In this document: piece by piece, positions 17,001 through 25,591 of the stretch
How the letters are laid out: each line of letters opens with the position of its first letter
Numbering within the stretch: position 1 is the first letter of the stretch
From: Microcoleus vaginatus_C
GTDB taxonomy: Bacteria > Cyanobacteriota > Cyanobacteriia > Cyanobacteriales > Microcoleaceae
Reading direction: 5' to 3' (one strand)
DNA: 64,000 bases
Assembly: GCA_040004035.1 (NCBI GenBank)
Contig: JAMPLN010000028.1
Notes under the pieces: model-generated
What the model was told of the DNA's origin: nothing
The model's database searches: none
What the model saw: only the letters and a program-made list of their open reading frames with translations
Made by a program: the position numbers and the translations under genes

Positions 17001-19850
17001 ATAGGCACTCCGTTTTCCGAAACCCTGTGGTGGCAGATTTCCCCAGAAACCAAGCAACAGATACGAGAAGCGATCGCCGCAGCCGCAGCCGGCGAGGTAG
17101 TCCGTTACGAAGTGGATGTGCTAGTTGCCAACGGTGCAGTGGCGACCGTTGACTTCTCCATCAAACCCATTACAGACGAGAGCGGTAAAGTCTTGATGCT
17201 AATTCCAGAAGGCCGCGACATCAGCGATCGCAAAGCCCTAGAACGAGAATTAGTTGTGCGTCAAACCCGCTTTGACGCATTTTTCAAAGCCGCCCCGGCC
17301 TCAATGTTTATTTTTGACGAGCAGTTGCGCTTCGTGCAAGTCAACGAAAAATTAGCCGAAACCACCGGCCCCTCAGTTGCCGAACACCTCGGCAAGACGG
17401 TGAGGGAAGTGGTACCCGAAATGCTCGATACCCTAGAGCCGATGTTGCAGCAAGTTCTTGTCACCAACCAACCGTTGTTAAACGTTGAGGTGTCTGGCTC
17501 AACCTTAAACCAACCGGGCGTCGTGCGAGATTGGCTAGCATCATACTTTCCTTTGCCGGGAGCTGACGGCAAACCCATCGGTGTCGGGGGTGTGGTGATC
17601 GAAATTACCGATCGCAAAAAAGCAGAAGTAGAGCGCGATCGATTTTTTACCCTTTCCCTAGACTTAGTTTGTATTTTAGATTTTGAAGGCAGATTCAAGC
17701 GGCTCAATCCGGCTTGGGTAACAACCCTCGGCTACACCCTAGAAGAAGTGGAAGACCAACATTTTCTCAACTTCCTCCATCCAGACGATCGCGAAGCAAG
17801 CATAGCCGTAGCAAAAAGAGTAAACGAGGGCAGCGAAATAAAGTTCTTTGAAAATCGCTACCGCTGCAAAGACGGTTCCTACAGGTGGCTGTCGTGGAAA
17901 GTGCGACCTGAAACCGAACAAAAGCTCATGTATGCAGTGGCTCGCGATGTTACCGAAAGCAAACAGGCGATGGTGCAACTGGAAAAAACAACAGCCCAAT
18001 TAGCCAGTTCCGAAGACCAATTTCGGCAGCAAAGCAATCTGTTGCAACTGCTAATAGACAGCATTGGCGACGGCATAATTGCTGCCGACGAAAAAGGCAA
18101 TTTTGTTTTGTTCAACCCCGCCGCCGAAGATATTTTTGGCATGGGTGCGACAGATACTCTTCCCGACGAATGGTCGGCAAGATACGGTTTATTCTTGCCC
18201 GATACCGTAACTCCCTATCCCCCAGCGGACATACCTTTATCGCGCGCGGTTCGAGGAGAAGCCTCTGACGAAGTAGAGCTTTTCACCCGCCACCGAGGGA
18301 AACCAGAAGGCCTGTGGGTGAAAATTAACGGCCGGCCGCTCAAAGACGAAACGGGGGCACTCAAAGGCGGCGTAGTGGTTTGCCGCAACGTCACCCAGGA
18401 AAGAGCATCCCAGCAGCAAATGCAGCAGTTGGCTGAGGCACAGGAACGCTTGCTGCAAGAACTCAAAACTCGGCAGAATGCCCTAGACGAATCGGCGATC
18501 GTCAGCGAAACCGATCTCCAAGGCGTGATTACCTACGTTAACGACGGATTCATTGAAATCTCCGGTTACAGCATAGGAGAACTTCTGCACCGCAACCACC
18601 GCCTCGTCAATTCCGGCTACCATCCCAAATCATTTTTTGAAGAAATGTGGGTGACAATTTCTCGCGGTTTGGTGTGGAAAGGGGAAGTCAAAAACCGGCG
18701 CAAAGATGGCTCGTTTTATTGGGTAGATTCGACAATCTCTCCCATTTTTGATACCACCGGCACAATAGTTAAATATATCGCCATTCGCTTTGACATCACC
18801 GAGCGCAAAGAAGCAGAAGAACGACTAGAAAAATTGGCAGCAGAACGCAAAGCTGAAGCTGATTCTCTGACGCAGCAAGTCCTTAAATTGTTGGGAGAAA
18901 TTAAAGGCGCGGCTCAAGGTGACTTGACAGTCAGGGCGGAAGTGACTAACGACGTTTTAGGTGCTGTCGCCGACTCTTTCAACTTCTTAATCGGTTCTCT
19001 GCGGAAAGTGGTAACGGGAATTCAAACTTTAGCCGAACAGGTAACGTGTGCCACCGACGAGTCAATTAACAATACCAGTCAACTCACCCAACAGGCAGAA
19101 ATTCAAGCAGCAAAAATATCTGCCATCATGCGCGAAATCGAGCGGATTGTGAATTCGATCCGCGACGTGCGAGATGTTTCGGTGCGGGCGGAAACAGTGG
19201 CTCAGCAGTCTTCTCAAACGGCTGAAGTCGGCGGTATGGCGGTCGATCGAGCTGTCGAAGGCATTAACGGGCTCCGGTTGACGATCGCCTCTACCTCGAA
19301 AATGATGAAGCGGTTGGGCGAATCTTCGCAGCAAATTGGCAAAATTGTGACTTCGATTTCTCAACTTGCTTCGCAAACTAATTTATTAGCTCTGAATGCT
19401 ACTATTGAGGCGGCGCGAGCCGGCGAACAAGGTTTAGGCTTTGCAGTTGTTGCCGAAGAAGTGCGGAAATTAGCAGAAAGATCCGCCGGCGCTACTGAGG
19501 AAATCTCGGAAATTGTCGGTACAATTCAAGAAGAAATCAGCCGCGTGATGAAGGCAATGGAATCGGGGACGCTGGAGGTAGTGGAAGGCACTAAGCTGGC
19601 AAGCGAAGCTAAAACTCACCTCAATGCCATCATCGAAGTTAGTCGAGAAATGAATGCTTTGGTGCAGAATATTACTATCGCATCTGCCAAGCAAACTGTT
19701 TCGGCTGAGGGAATTGCTAACAGTATGCAGCAAGTCAACGAGATTGCTAATACGACTGCACAAAAAGGTGCGGATGTCAAAGCATCTTTGGACGAGTTGT
19801 CAGGTTCTCTGGGCCAATTGCAAAAGTCGGTGGCGAATTTCCGCAGTTAG
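14058..19850 (+). CDS. Giant multi-PAS methyl-accepting chemoreceptor with ETR-like membrane head
   Basis: About 1930 residues. Three hydrophobic segments in the first ~125 residues contain CYFAIAW and TCAFGHSGHA; the C-x3-H spacing matches the copper-binding Cys65/His69 of ethylene receptors, while the Asp25 and Tyr32 positions appear to be Gly and Trp. About eleven PAS domains follow, starting near residues 140, 308, 440, 570, 690, 815, 942, 1070, 1195, 1330 and 1475. Most end in the D-I-T-x-R-K type linker. A HAMP-like stretch lies near 1600-1665, and then comes the MCP signalling domain with the tip sequence TNLLALNATIEAARAGEQG. The start is either ATG 14058 or TTG 14040. The receptor should feed the adjacent CheA. 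The PAS array suggests cytoplasmic redox, light or small-molecule sensing, which is inference. Confidence 0.9.
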   Translation: MIEILYTWIATTLTLTLPDFSPSLLAGAANVIISGCYFAIAWLISLAMWRNRQFGFDIFATVTAGIFWTCAFGHSGHAAEYLGLPHSALVQTVFDWITVIAAIAFLSLSNRYGFLVGSTRILNAKKQTEQALSETTQRFHAIFDQAFQAIALLEADGTLIEANQTALKLGDFPASEVQGLKFWLTPGWASSPTNQQRLKTNIQQVSAGNFVREEYEITGANNQITVIDLSFKPLLNATGEVFQILAEGREITKRKQAEAALQKLSAELEQRVNERTEQILQTNAQLEQEILDRTAAQEQLKTSELFLNNILNSIPDPIYVKDQQHRWIILNDAFCQYIGHSREELIGKSYDQFLPKEEAQRYREKDELVLLTNTSSEIQKTLTDLAGNTRFLSAKKSTFVDTDGRKFLVSAMRDITKRVQMEEQMRQTLAEVESSQNLLRTVIDATPDCIFVKDRNSRYTLVNASFATAFGKTQAEIIGKDDAEIGISVDRIFGSFQAQTDSQNQIQDFRADNHLAPNSNGSATLADGKVHSFDTLKLPLTDAEGNILGMLGLARDITQRRKSEQELLRFKAILETTTDWVGIADSQQRTIYLNRAAREMLRVGENADLAGFSISDLTSPKSIDTLINVGIPAACREGTWSGEATWRTLDGQEIPVSQVIIAHKSEKGEIEFLSTIARNITESKRTEEALQQNLQMLDLASDALIVRDMDGTINYWNQGAERMYGWTKKEALGKLTHILLHSIFPQPLASIVAQLEEQDYWEGEIIHTTNYGTKITVFSRWNLQRDEQGKPKAILETNNDITERKQAEIEKQRLISIVENSSDFIGTATLEGEATYLNAAGIKLAGLQNLEEVKSKTIYEFFSAEDAKIFKEKIVAATMLDGFWQGEFRLRNFQTGQDFPVDFTLFTVKNPETGEPMGFATVTRDISDRKRAEEMLRERERLFRAIFDQSFQFIGLLKPDGTVLEANQTALAAAGLRIEEIIGTPFSETLWWQISPETKQQIREAIAAAAAGEVVRYEVDVLVANGAVATVDFSIKPITDESGKVLMLIPEGRDISDRKALERELVVRQTRFDAFFKAAPASMFIFDEQLRFVQVNEKLAETTGPSVAEHLGKTVREVVPEMLDTLEPMLQQVLVTNQPLLNVEVSGSTLNQPGVVRDWLASYFPLPGADGKPIGVGGVVIEITDRKKAEVERDRFFTLSLDLVCILDFEGRFKRLNPAWVTTLGYTLEEVEDQHFLNFLHPDDREASIAVAKRVNEGSEIKFFENRYRCKDGSYRWLSWKVRPETEQKLMYAVARDVTESKQAMVQLEKTTAQLASSEDQFRQQSNLLQLLIDSIGDGIIAADEKGNFVLFNPAAEDIFGMGATDTLPDEWSARYGLFLPDTVTPYPPADIPLSRAVRGEASDEVELFTRHRGKPEGLWVKINGRPLKDETGALKGGVVVCRNVTQERASQQQMQQLAEAQERLLQELKTRQNALDESAIVSETDLQGVITYVNDGFIEISGYSIGELLHRNHRLVNSGYHPKSFFEEMWVTISRGLVWKGEVKNRRKDGSFYWVDSTISPIFDTTGTIVKYIAIRFDITERKEAEERLEKLAAERKAEADSLTQQVLKLLGEIKGAAQGDLTVRAEVTNDVLGAVADSFNFLIGSLRKVVTGIQTLAEQVTCATDESINNTSQLTQQAEIQAAKISAIMREIERIVNSIRDVRDVSVRAETVAQQSSQTAEVGGMAVDRAVEGINGLRLTIASTSKMMKRLGESSQQIGKIVTSISQLASQTNLLALNATIEAARAGEQGLGFAVVAEEVRKLAERSAGATEEISEIVGTIQEEISRVMKAMESGTLEVVEGTKLASEAKTHLNAIIEVSREMNALVQNITIASAKQTVSAEGIANSMQQVNEIANTTAQKGADVKASLDELSGSLGQLQKSVANFRS

Positions 19851-19855
19851 TTCAG

Positions 19856-19936
19856 TTGACAGTTGACAGTTGACAGTTGACTGTTAACAGTTGACAGTTA
19901 ACAGTTGACAGTTGACAGTTAACAGTTGACTGTTAT
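19856..19936. repeat. TTGACAG heptamer tandem repeats, left block
   Basis: About eleven copies of the heptamer TTGACAG with variants TTGACTG and TTAACAG directly follow the chemoreceptor stop codon. The block is complementary to the CTGTCAA block at 20082-20136. Confidence 0.85.
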
Positions 19937-19954
19937 ACGAATCACTAATAACTA

Positions 19955-20032
19955 TCGTTGTTGTCGGGGCGGGTTGACAAATATCCTGAAGGCGAATTTA
20001 TAGATAATCGTGAACCAACCCTGACAACAATT
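19955..20032. repeat. Inverted repeat of the GGGCGGGTT family
   Basis: TTGTTGTC near 19958 faces GACAACAA near 20024, with GGGGCGGGTT and AACCAACCCT inside. It sits between the two heptamer blocks of the taxis operon. Confidence 0.6.
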
Positions 20033-20081
20033 ACAGTTAAATAACGGCACATATTATATATAAACTGCCAAGAGACAACAA

Positions 20082-20136
20082 ACAACAGTTAACTGTCAAC
20101 AGACAACAGTTAACTGTCAACAGACAACAGACAACA
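20082..20136. repeat. CTGTCAA heptamer tandem repeats, right block
   Basis: Repeated CAACAGTTAACTGTCAACAG units end seven bases before the CheA start codon. They are reverse complements of the block at 19856-19936, so a transcript could fold the whole 280-base gap into a long stem. Confidence 0.8.
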
Positions 20137-20143
20137 AACTAAT

Positions 20144-22966
20144 ATGAATGATGACGATTTAAACGAATTAATAGATGCTTTTACCGCAGAATGCGAAGAG
20201 TTTCTCCAGTCAATGGAGGCGAATCTGCTGGCGATGGAAGCTGCGGGTTTGAAAGAGCGACAAGCGGCAGTTAAAGAAATGTTTCGGGCGGCTCACTCGA
20301 TTAAAGGTGCGGGTTCGATGTTGGGCTTTCAAAACGTGTCGGCGGCGGCTCACACGCTGGAGGACTGTTTTGTCATTTTGCGCGATCGCACAGACTTGTC
20401 AGCCCTGGAACCGACTACTGTGAGTGTTTTGCTGGAGGGGGTGGATGCTCTCAAAAAGATTACGATCGAATCAGTTCAACACTCCGATGTCACAACTCCG
20501 GATCAAACGGAAAACTTGGAGGCGATCGCCCACATTTTCGATCAGTTCCAGGCCAAGTACGGCGAGTCAGAACAGCCGCCAGTCCCCGCAGCCAGCCAAT
20601 CGCCCGCCCCCGACACCCTAAAACTGATTTTTGAACAGCAAGTGCCGGCACTCTTCAATCGTCTAGAAACCGAGCTTTCCCAAGCTTCCGAGGCAGATTT
20701 GGCAAAAAGCGTCACCGCCCTCAACCAGGTTTACTACCAACTCTCGGGTTTGGCTGGAATGCTGCTATTGCCGGATTTTGGGAAAATCGCCGCAGCCCTG
20801 AGCGCTTTGATCGACTCTCCCGACTTGACTCTACAACGGTTGCAATCCGAGGGTTGGGCGATCGCCCAAAACTTGCAAACCGCACGCCAACAAATATTGG
20901 AAGGAAGGGCGATCGACATCCCCGAAATCTCCCCCTCCCCGACTCCCCCTCTCCCCGACTCCCCCTCTCCCACTCTCTCCCACTCCCCCTCTCCCACTCC
21001 CCCCGAAATCTCCCCCTCCCCGACTATCCCAGTCCCCAACCCGCAAAGACCGACAATCCGGGTAGACTTAGAACGCTTAACTGAATTGGTGAATCTAGTC
21101 GGAGAATTAGTCATCAACCGTACAAATTTAGAACTTCAAGAATCCGAACTGCGCGGCGAAGTCAAGCGCATCCGCCGCAATATCGTAGATTTAAACCAAT
21201 TCGGCGGTCAGTTGCGAGAAGAATACGACAGACTGAGCTTTGCAGAGTGGAGAGGGGGAAACGGGAACTCTGGATTGGGAAAAGTTGCAGCAGCAGAAAC
21301 AGAATTCCCAATGATTGCTAACAGCAAATCCTCTCCGGCCCATGCTCACTTCGATATCTTAGAGATGGATCGTTATACAGAGTTCCACTCGACAGCCACA
21401 GAAGTGATCGAAACTGCCCAAGCAATTTCTCAATCCGCCACCAAATTAGACACCTTAGCCATCAAATTCGAGCGCAGTACCGACCAACTGCGCCGCATTA
21501 CCGAACAACTACGCAGCCGCGTCATGCAGTTGCGAGTCGTGAGTTTCAGTCGTGCCGTCGATCACTTGCCCAGAGCGATCCGGGAGATGTGTCTCACATA
21601 CGATAAAGAGGTCAACCTGCTGCTATTGGGAAGAGATACCAAAATTGACGAAAGTTTGCTCGACGCTTTGCGCGACCCCTTAATACACTTAGTGAGAAAC
21701 GCTTTCGACCACGGCATCGAAATGCCCGAAGTTCGGCAAGCAACAGGCAAGCCGGCCAGCGGTCAAATAGAAATAGAAGCCCGCCACCAAGGCGGCCAAA
21801 CTATTATTACTGTCGCCGATGACGGCAAAGGCATTGACCCGGAAATCATTCGCCGTAAAATTGTCACAAAGGGTTTGGCTACGGAGGAACAAGCTCAAGA
21901 ATTTTCCATTGCCGAACTCTACGATTTTCTGTTTTGGCCGGGTTTCAGCACTACAGAAGGGGTCAGCGACCTTTCGGGGCGGGGAGTCGGGCTCGACGTG
22001 GTGCGAACAAATTTGCGGACTGTGCGGGGGACTGTGAAGGTAGACTCTCGCCTGGGAAAAGGTACGAGTTTTATCATTAAACTGCCACTGCTGCTGTCGA
22101 TTACTGATGCTTTGATGGTGAAGACCGATCACAATAAAATAGCAGTGCCCCTGGATGCAGTCGAGGAAATTCTGCACATTAAAGCCTCGGAAGTTCACCT
22201 TGCCGGCAATCAGCCGATGCTGTGGTGGCGGGAGGAATTTATTCGTTTGGTGAGGATGCAAGATTTGCTCGAATACAGCGTCCTCCCGCCGGATGCCCCC
22301 TCTCCTGACCCTTTGACCCAAGAGGAAATTCCTGTCCTGGTTTTAGCTTCTACCGAAGGAATGCTGGCGGTGGCCGTGGAACGGCTGATCGGTCAGCAGG
22401 AAATTGTGGTTAAACCTTTGCCACCGCCTCTATCCAAGCCTCGCGGCGTTTTGGGGACTACGATTTTGGGGGACGGGCGCGTGGTGAATATTCTGGATGT
22501 GGATGATTTGGTGCGCCAACCTGTGGTAAATAGTTCGATCGCCGCTGTGTCCGGTAAAGTGCAGGAGATACCGCCGAGTTCGAGTCAGTCACCGCAGATT
22601 TTAATAGTGGATGATTCCTATACAATTCGCCAGTTGCTGTCTCTGACGCTGACTCGTGCTCGCTACCGGGTGGTACAGGCTAAAGACGGCGTGGATGCCC
22701 TGGAAAAGTTGCAAAATGGTCTTGATTGCAGTTTGGCGATCGTGGATATTGAAATGCCTCGGATGGATGGATTTGAATTGTTGCGATCGATCAGATCGAC
22801 CGAACGCTTTGCTAAGATTCCCGTAGCCATGCTGACATCCCGTAGCGGGGAAAAACATCGGCAAATGGCAATGGAATTAGGTGCAAATCAATACTTCACC
22901 AAACCTTACAGCGAAGCCCAACTTTTACAAGCTATCCCCAAATTAATCCACCAATCAATAATTTAA
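20144..22966 (+). CDS. CheA-type hybrid histidine kinase with receiver domain
   Basis: The 940-residue protein has an N-terminal HPt domain with phospho-acceptor His51 (RAAHSIKGAGSM). A linker near 265-305 of Pro-Ser repeats (SPSPTPPLPDSPS type) follows, then a dimerisation region (about 305-500). The ATPase domain has RNAFDHGIEMPE near 515, DDGKGIDP near 559 and GRGVGLDVVRTNL near 611. A CheW-like domain covers about 645-790, and a C-terminal receiver covers about 815-935 (VDIEMPRMDGF). This is the CheA-REC architecture of cyanobacterial taxis operons and PilL-like kinases. It should phosphorylate the CheY-like protein and its own receiver. The low-complexity linker is also repetitive at the DNA level. 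Confidence 0.92.
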   Translation: MNDDDLNELIDAFTAECEEFLQSMEANLLAMEAAGLKERQAAVKEMFRAAHSIKGAGSMLGFQNVSAAAHTLEDCFVILRDRTDLSALEPTTVSVLLEGVDALKKITIESVQHSDVTTPDQTENLEAIAHIFDQFQAKYGESEQPPVPAASQSPAPDTLKLIFEQQVPALFNRLETELSQASEADLAKSVTALNQVYYQLSGLAGMLLLPDFGKIAAALSALIDSPDLTLQRLQSEGWAIAQNLQTARQQILEGRAIDIPEISPSPTPPLPDSPSPTLSHSPSPTPPEISPSPTIPVPNPQRPTIRVDLERLTELVNLVGELVINRTNLELQESELRGEVKRIRRNIVDLNQFGGQLREEYDRLSFAEWRGGNGNSGLGKVAAAETEFPMIANSKSSPAHAHFDILEMDRYTEFHSTATEVIETAQAISQSATKLDTLAIKFERSTDQLRRITEQLRSRVMQLRVVSFSRAVDHLPRAIREMCLTYDKEVNLLLLGRDTKIDESLLDALRDPLIHLVRNAFDHGIEMPEVRQATGKPASGQIEIEARHQGGQTIITVADDGKGIDPEIIRRKIVTKGLATEEQAQEFSIAELYDFLFWPGFSTTEGVSDLSGRGVGLDVVRTNLRTVRGTVKVDSRLGKGTSFIIKLPLLLSITDALMVKTDHNKIAVPLDAVEEILHIKASEVHLAGNQPMLWWREEFIRLVRMQDLLEYSVLPPDAPSPDPLTQEEIPVLVLASTEGMLAVAVERLIGQQEIVVKPLPPPLSKPRGVLGTTILGDGRVVNILDVDDLVRQPVVNSSIAAVSGKVQEIPPSSSQSPQILIVDDSYTIRQLLSLTLTRARYRVVQAKDGVDALEKLQNGLDCSLAIVDIEMPRMDGFELLRSIRSTERFAKIPVAMLTSRSGEKHRQMAMELGANQYFTKPYSEAQLLQAIPKLIHQSII

Positions 22967-23151
22967 TCCACACTCTCAAATTTGCCATCAAATAATCCCT
23001 AATTTCAAACAAAACTTAGGCCAAAAGTAATTGAACGCGCGAATAATAGTGGGAAGCTACGCAGCCGACTCACCTACTAAAATCCAATAATTTTCAATCT
23101 AAAACCTAAAATCCAATAATCTTCAATCTAAAATCTAAAATCTAAAATCGC
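22967..23151. other. Intergenic region with CTAAAAT heptamers
   Basis: The 3' half (23098-23148) is made of CTAAAAT/CCAATAAT-type heptamers that run to within three bases of the next start codon. A normal ribosome site is therefore not visible for the following gene. Confidence 0.5.
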
Positions 23152-23628
23152 ATGACTCACGCCAATTACAATCGCCGATTTCGGAGCAAAAAACAAGCCA
23201 CTGTTAGAATTGCTCCTCATAAATTTGTTTCCTTTGAACTAGGAAATATTTACTATGCTGTTCCTATTGAACGAGTGGAGCGCATTGTTAAAAACTTTAA
23301 GACCTACGGCATTTTACCTAACGGTAATAGTTTACTGAGGCATCAAGAAGAACTGATTACCATAATTAATTTATCCAAAATATTTCCCAGCAGTCCGAGC
23401 ATTGCTGAGTGCAAATACCTGATTATTTGTACCTTAAATAAAAGCGATAGGTTGGGGATTCCTCTTCCTGATATGCCAAAAATTTTGGAAATTACCGAAG
23501 AAAGCTTCTGCGAGATTCCCGAATTGTACCGTCAACAGCAACTGCCTCCGGTAATAGAAAAGTTAATTCGCGCACCTGATGGTTCTGAAGTTTTTTATCT
23601 GAATTTTGATCTATTTAGCGAAATGTAG
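23152..23628 (+). CDS. Second CheW-like protein of the taxis locus
   Basis: The 158-residue protein has the CheW fold signature FVSFELGNIYYAVPIERVERIV near residues 25-46 and EELITIINLSKIF near 77-89, with a basic N-terminus (RRFRSKKQ). It differs from the first CheW by lacking N-L-R-G, and the C-terminal half is divergent. It may couple a different receptor to CheA or act as a scaffold. It follows CheA on the same strand after 185 bases. The start codon directly follows heptamer repeats. Confidence in the fold is good, and its exact partner is unknown. Confidence 0.7.
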   Translation: MTHANYNRRFRSKKQATVRIAPHKFVSFELGNIYYAVPIERVERIVKNFKTYGILPNGNSLLRHQEELITIINLSKIFPSSPSIAECKYLIICTLNKSDRLGIPLPDMPKILEITEESFCEIPELYRQQQLPPVIEKLIRAPDGSEVFYLNFDLFSEM

Positions 23629-23694
23629 GGGGTTGACTTTTCGAGGTATTATACCATATAAATGGTATTTTTGCAAACAAAAAGTTATAGATTT

Positions 23695-24453
23695 ATGAAA
23701 AAACTCACAATAATGTCGATCGCCCTACTAATTTTTGCAGCAACTCTCGAACTGCCGAAGGTGGGGCTGCAACTAAGTGCGATCGGGCAAATAGAAACAC
23801 CCCAACCCATCCAAACACCCCAACCCCTCCCAACACCCCAACCCATCCCAACACCCCAAACAATCCCAACACCCCAACCCATCCCAACACCCCAACCACA
23901 AACACCCCAACAAATCCAAACACCCCAACAAATCCAAACACCCCCAATACAAACACCCCAACCAAAACCAGCCGACCCCAAAAACCTCGGCTACGTCTCC
24001 CCAGAATTTGCCGAAAATTTCTCCCAGCAACAAATCGACCAAATCAACGCCAACGTCGAAATGCTGCTGCTAACTCAAAGCTGCTCCCGCTGCGACCTCC
24101 GAGCCGTAAAATTAGTTAACCTTAACTTAAAAAATCCCATCCTTACAGGATCAGATTTATCAGATGCCAACCTCAGCGGTAGTCGCTTCGAGATCTCAGA
24201 TTTTGTCAACACCAATCTAGCTCGCACAAACTTAAGCGGAGCCGAATTAGTAGGAGCGAGAATCAGCAACGCTAACCTCAGAAAAGCTAACTTGACAAAG
24301 ACAAATCTAGACGGTGCAGACCTGCGATTTTCCGACTTGAGAGATGCCAATCTTTCCGATGCCAACCTCCGCAATGCTAATATAGATGGCGCTACTATCG
24401 ATCGAGCAAGCATGGCCGGCACCACAATGCCAGACGGCAGGAAAAATCAATAA
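23695..24453 (+). CDS. Exported pentapeptide-repeat protein with Pro-Gln-Thr-Pro linker
   Basis: From ATG 23695 the protein has 252 residues. Residues 1-19 (MKKLTIMSIALLIFAATLE) look like a signal peptide. Residues about 35-95 are repeats of PQPIPTP and PQQIQTP type. A Cys pair SCSRCDLR near 128-135 opens a run of A(N/D)LxxSx pentapeptides such as GSDLSDANLSGSRF and LRDANLSDANLRNANI, forming a right-handed beta helix. Function is unknown; cyanobacterial relatives are often exported. An in-frame ATG at 23662 would hide the signal peptide, so I chose 23695. The linker DNA is a tandem repeat of about 180 bases. Confidence 0.8.
   Translation: MKKLTIMSIALLIFAATLELPKVGLQLSAIGQIETPQPIQTPQPLPTPQPIPTPQTIPTPQPIPTPQPQTPQQIQTPQQIQTPPIQTPQPKPADPKNLGYVSPEFAENFSQQQIDQINANVEMLLLTQSCSRCDLRAVKLVNLNLKNPILTGSDLSDANLSGSRFEISDFVNTNLARTNLSGAELVGARISNANLRKANLTKTNLDGADLRFSDLRDANLSDANLRNANIDGATIDRASMAGTTMPDGRKNQ
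23795..23980 (+). repeat. Tandem repeat coding the PQTP linker
   Basis: The DNA repeats CACCCCAACCCATCC-like units of 12-18 bases, with small variations, within the pentapeptide-repeat gene. It keeps the reading frame. Confidence 0.85.
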
Positions 24454-24772
24454 TATAGCAGAAGGAAGTTCGGCAACGGATTCGCTCGACGGATGTAACG
24501 GATGTAACGGATGTCAGTCCGATGTCCGTCGGAAGAAGGAAGAAGGAAGAAGGAAAATGCCTCGTTTCCTGGGCGATTGAAATCGCTTATTGTCAAACTT
24601 TTGTCCGCCTACGGGGACTGACTACAAGTTTTTTGATTCCTTGTTCCCAGGCTGTGCCTGGGAATAAATATCTAGAGACTCTGCCTCGTTTCCTCGTTTC
24701 CTCGTTTCCCTCTTCCCTCTTCCCTCTTCCCTCTTCCTTCTTCCCTCTTCCTTCTTCCCTCTTCCTTCTGAA
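24454..24772. repeat. Intergenic repeats: GGATGTAAC units and GAAGAAG/TTCCCTC tracts
   Basis: Three kinds of short repeats are packed here: ACGGATGTA, GGAAGAA, and CTTCCCT/CTTCCTT. The segment AAGTTCGGCAACGGATTC (24467-24484) recurs at 61452-61469 with the same GGATGTAAC neighbours. No gene is visible, and the reading frames on both strands are made of repeats. Confidence 0.85.
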
Positions 24773-25471
24773 TCAAACAGCCAAAAACCTCTGAATCACC
24801 TCATCACTTAACTCGCTAGTGCTTCCAGAAGCCACAATCCCGCCTTTTTGCATAGCATAATACCAGTCAGCTTGCCGCACAAAATGCAAATGTTGCTCCA
24901 CCAACAAAACAGAAATTCCCCTAGTCGCAACCACACGGCGCACCGCAGCTTCAATATCTAAAATAATCGACGGCTGAATCCCCTCCGTAGGTTCATCCAA
25001 AACCAGCAACTGCGGCTCACCCATCAAAGCCCTAGCAATAGCTAACTGCTGCTGCTGTCCCCCGCTCAAATCACCTCCGAGGCGATCGAGCATAGTTTTC
25101 AAAACAGGAAATAAATCAAAAATTTCATCAGGAACTTCAGGATTTTTGATTTTGGTTGGTTTCGCTTCCAAACCTAACAATAAATTTTCTTTAACCGTCA
25201 AACGTGGAATAATTTCACGCCCTTGAGGCACATAACCAATTCCTAATCTAGCCCGCTGGTGAGTCAACTTAGAAACAATCGATTCTCCTCCAAAAGCAAT
25301 AGTGCCACTGCGTGGTTGCAGCAACCCCATAATCGTTTTTAGCATAGTAGTTTTGCCAACACCATTGCGGCCGATTAAGCAAACCATTTGCCCCGCCATG
25401 ACGCTTAAATCGACATCGCGCAAAATGTGACTTTCGCCGTAATAAACATTCAAATTAGAAACTTGTAGCAT
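24773..25471 (-). CDS. urtE: Urea ABC transporter ATP-binding protein UrtE
   Basis: From the ATG at 25471 the protein has 232 residues. It has Walker A (GRNGVGKTT near 35), the signature GDLSGGQQQQLAIARAL near 133-149 and Walker B with LLVLDEPTEGIQPS. Length and EGIQPS fit UrtE, a LivF-like subunit. It forms a heterodimeric ATPase with UrtD to energise urea uptake through UrtB and UrtC. It is the last gene of the urt cluster on the minus strand. A frame extension to 25510 lacks a good start. CTTCC repeats lie directly downstream. Confidence 0.93.
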   Translation of the reverse strand: MLQVSNLNVYYGESHILRDVDLSVMAGQMVCLIGRNGVGKTTMLKTIMGLLQPRSGTIAFGGESIVSKLTHQRARLGIGYVPQGREIIPRLTVKENLLLGLEAKPTKIKNPEVPDEIFDLFPVLKTMLDRLGGDLSGGQQQQLAIARALMGEPQLLVLDEPTEGIQPSIILDIEAAVRRVVATRGISVLLVEQHLHFVRQADWYYAMQKGGIVASGSTSELSDEVIQRFLAV

Positions 25472-25521
25472 AGTTTTTAATTGGTAATTGGACCGGGAAA
25501 TTAGTAGCAACTAACAAATAA

Positions 25522-25590
25522 CTTCTTCCGCCTTCCGTCTTCCGTCTTCCTTCTTCCTTCTTCCGTCTTCCGTCTTCCTTCTTCCTTCCT
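25522..25590. repeat. CTTCCGT/CTTCCTT repeats between urtD and urtE
   Basis: About ten hexamer/heptamer copies lie immediately next to the urtD stop codon. The same kind of tract occurs at 24700-24770, 50780-50830 and 59337-59378. Confidence 0.8.
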
Positions 25591-25591
25591 C

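Noticed and set aside
23685..24042. Minus-strand frames rich in Gly, Trp and Val
   Set aside because: They are antisense translations of the PQTP repeat; the plus-strand gene explains the region.
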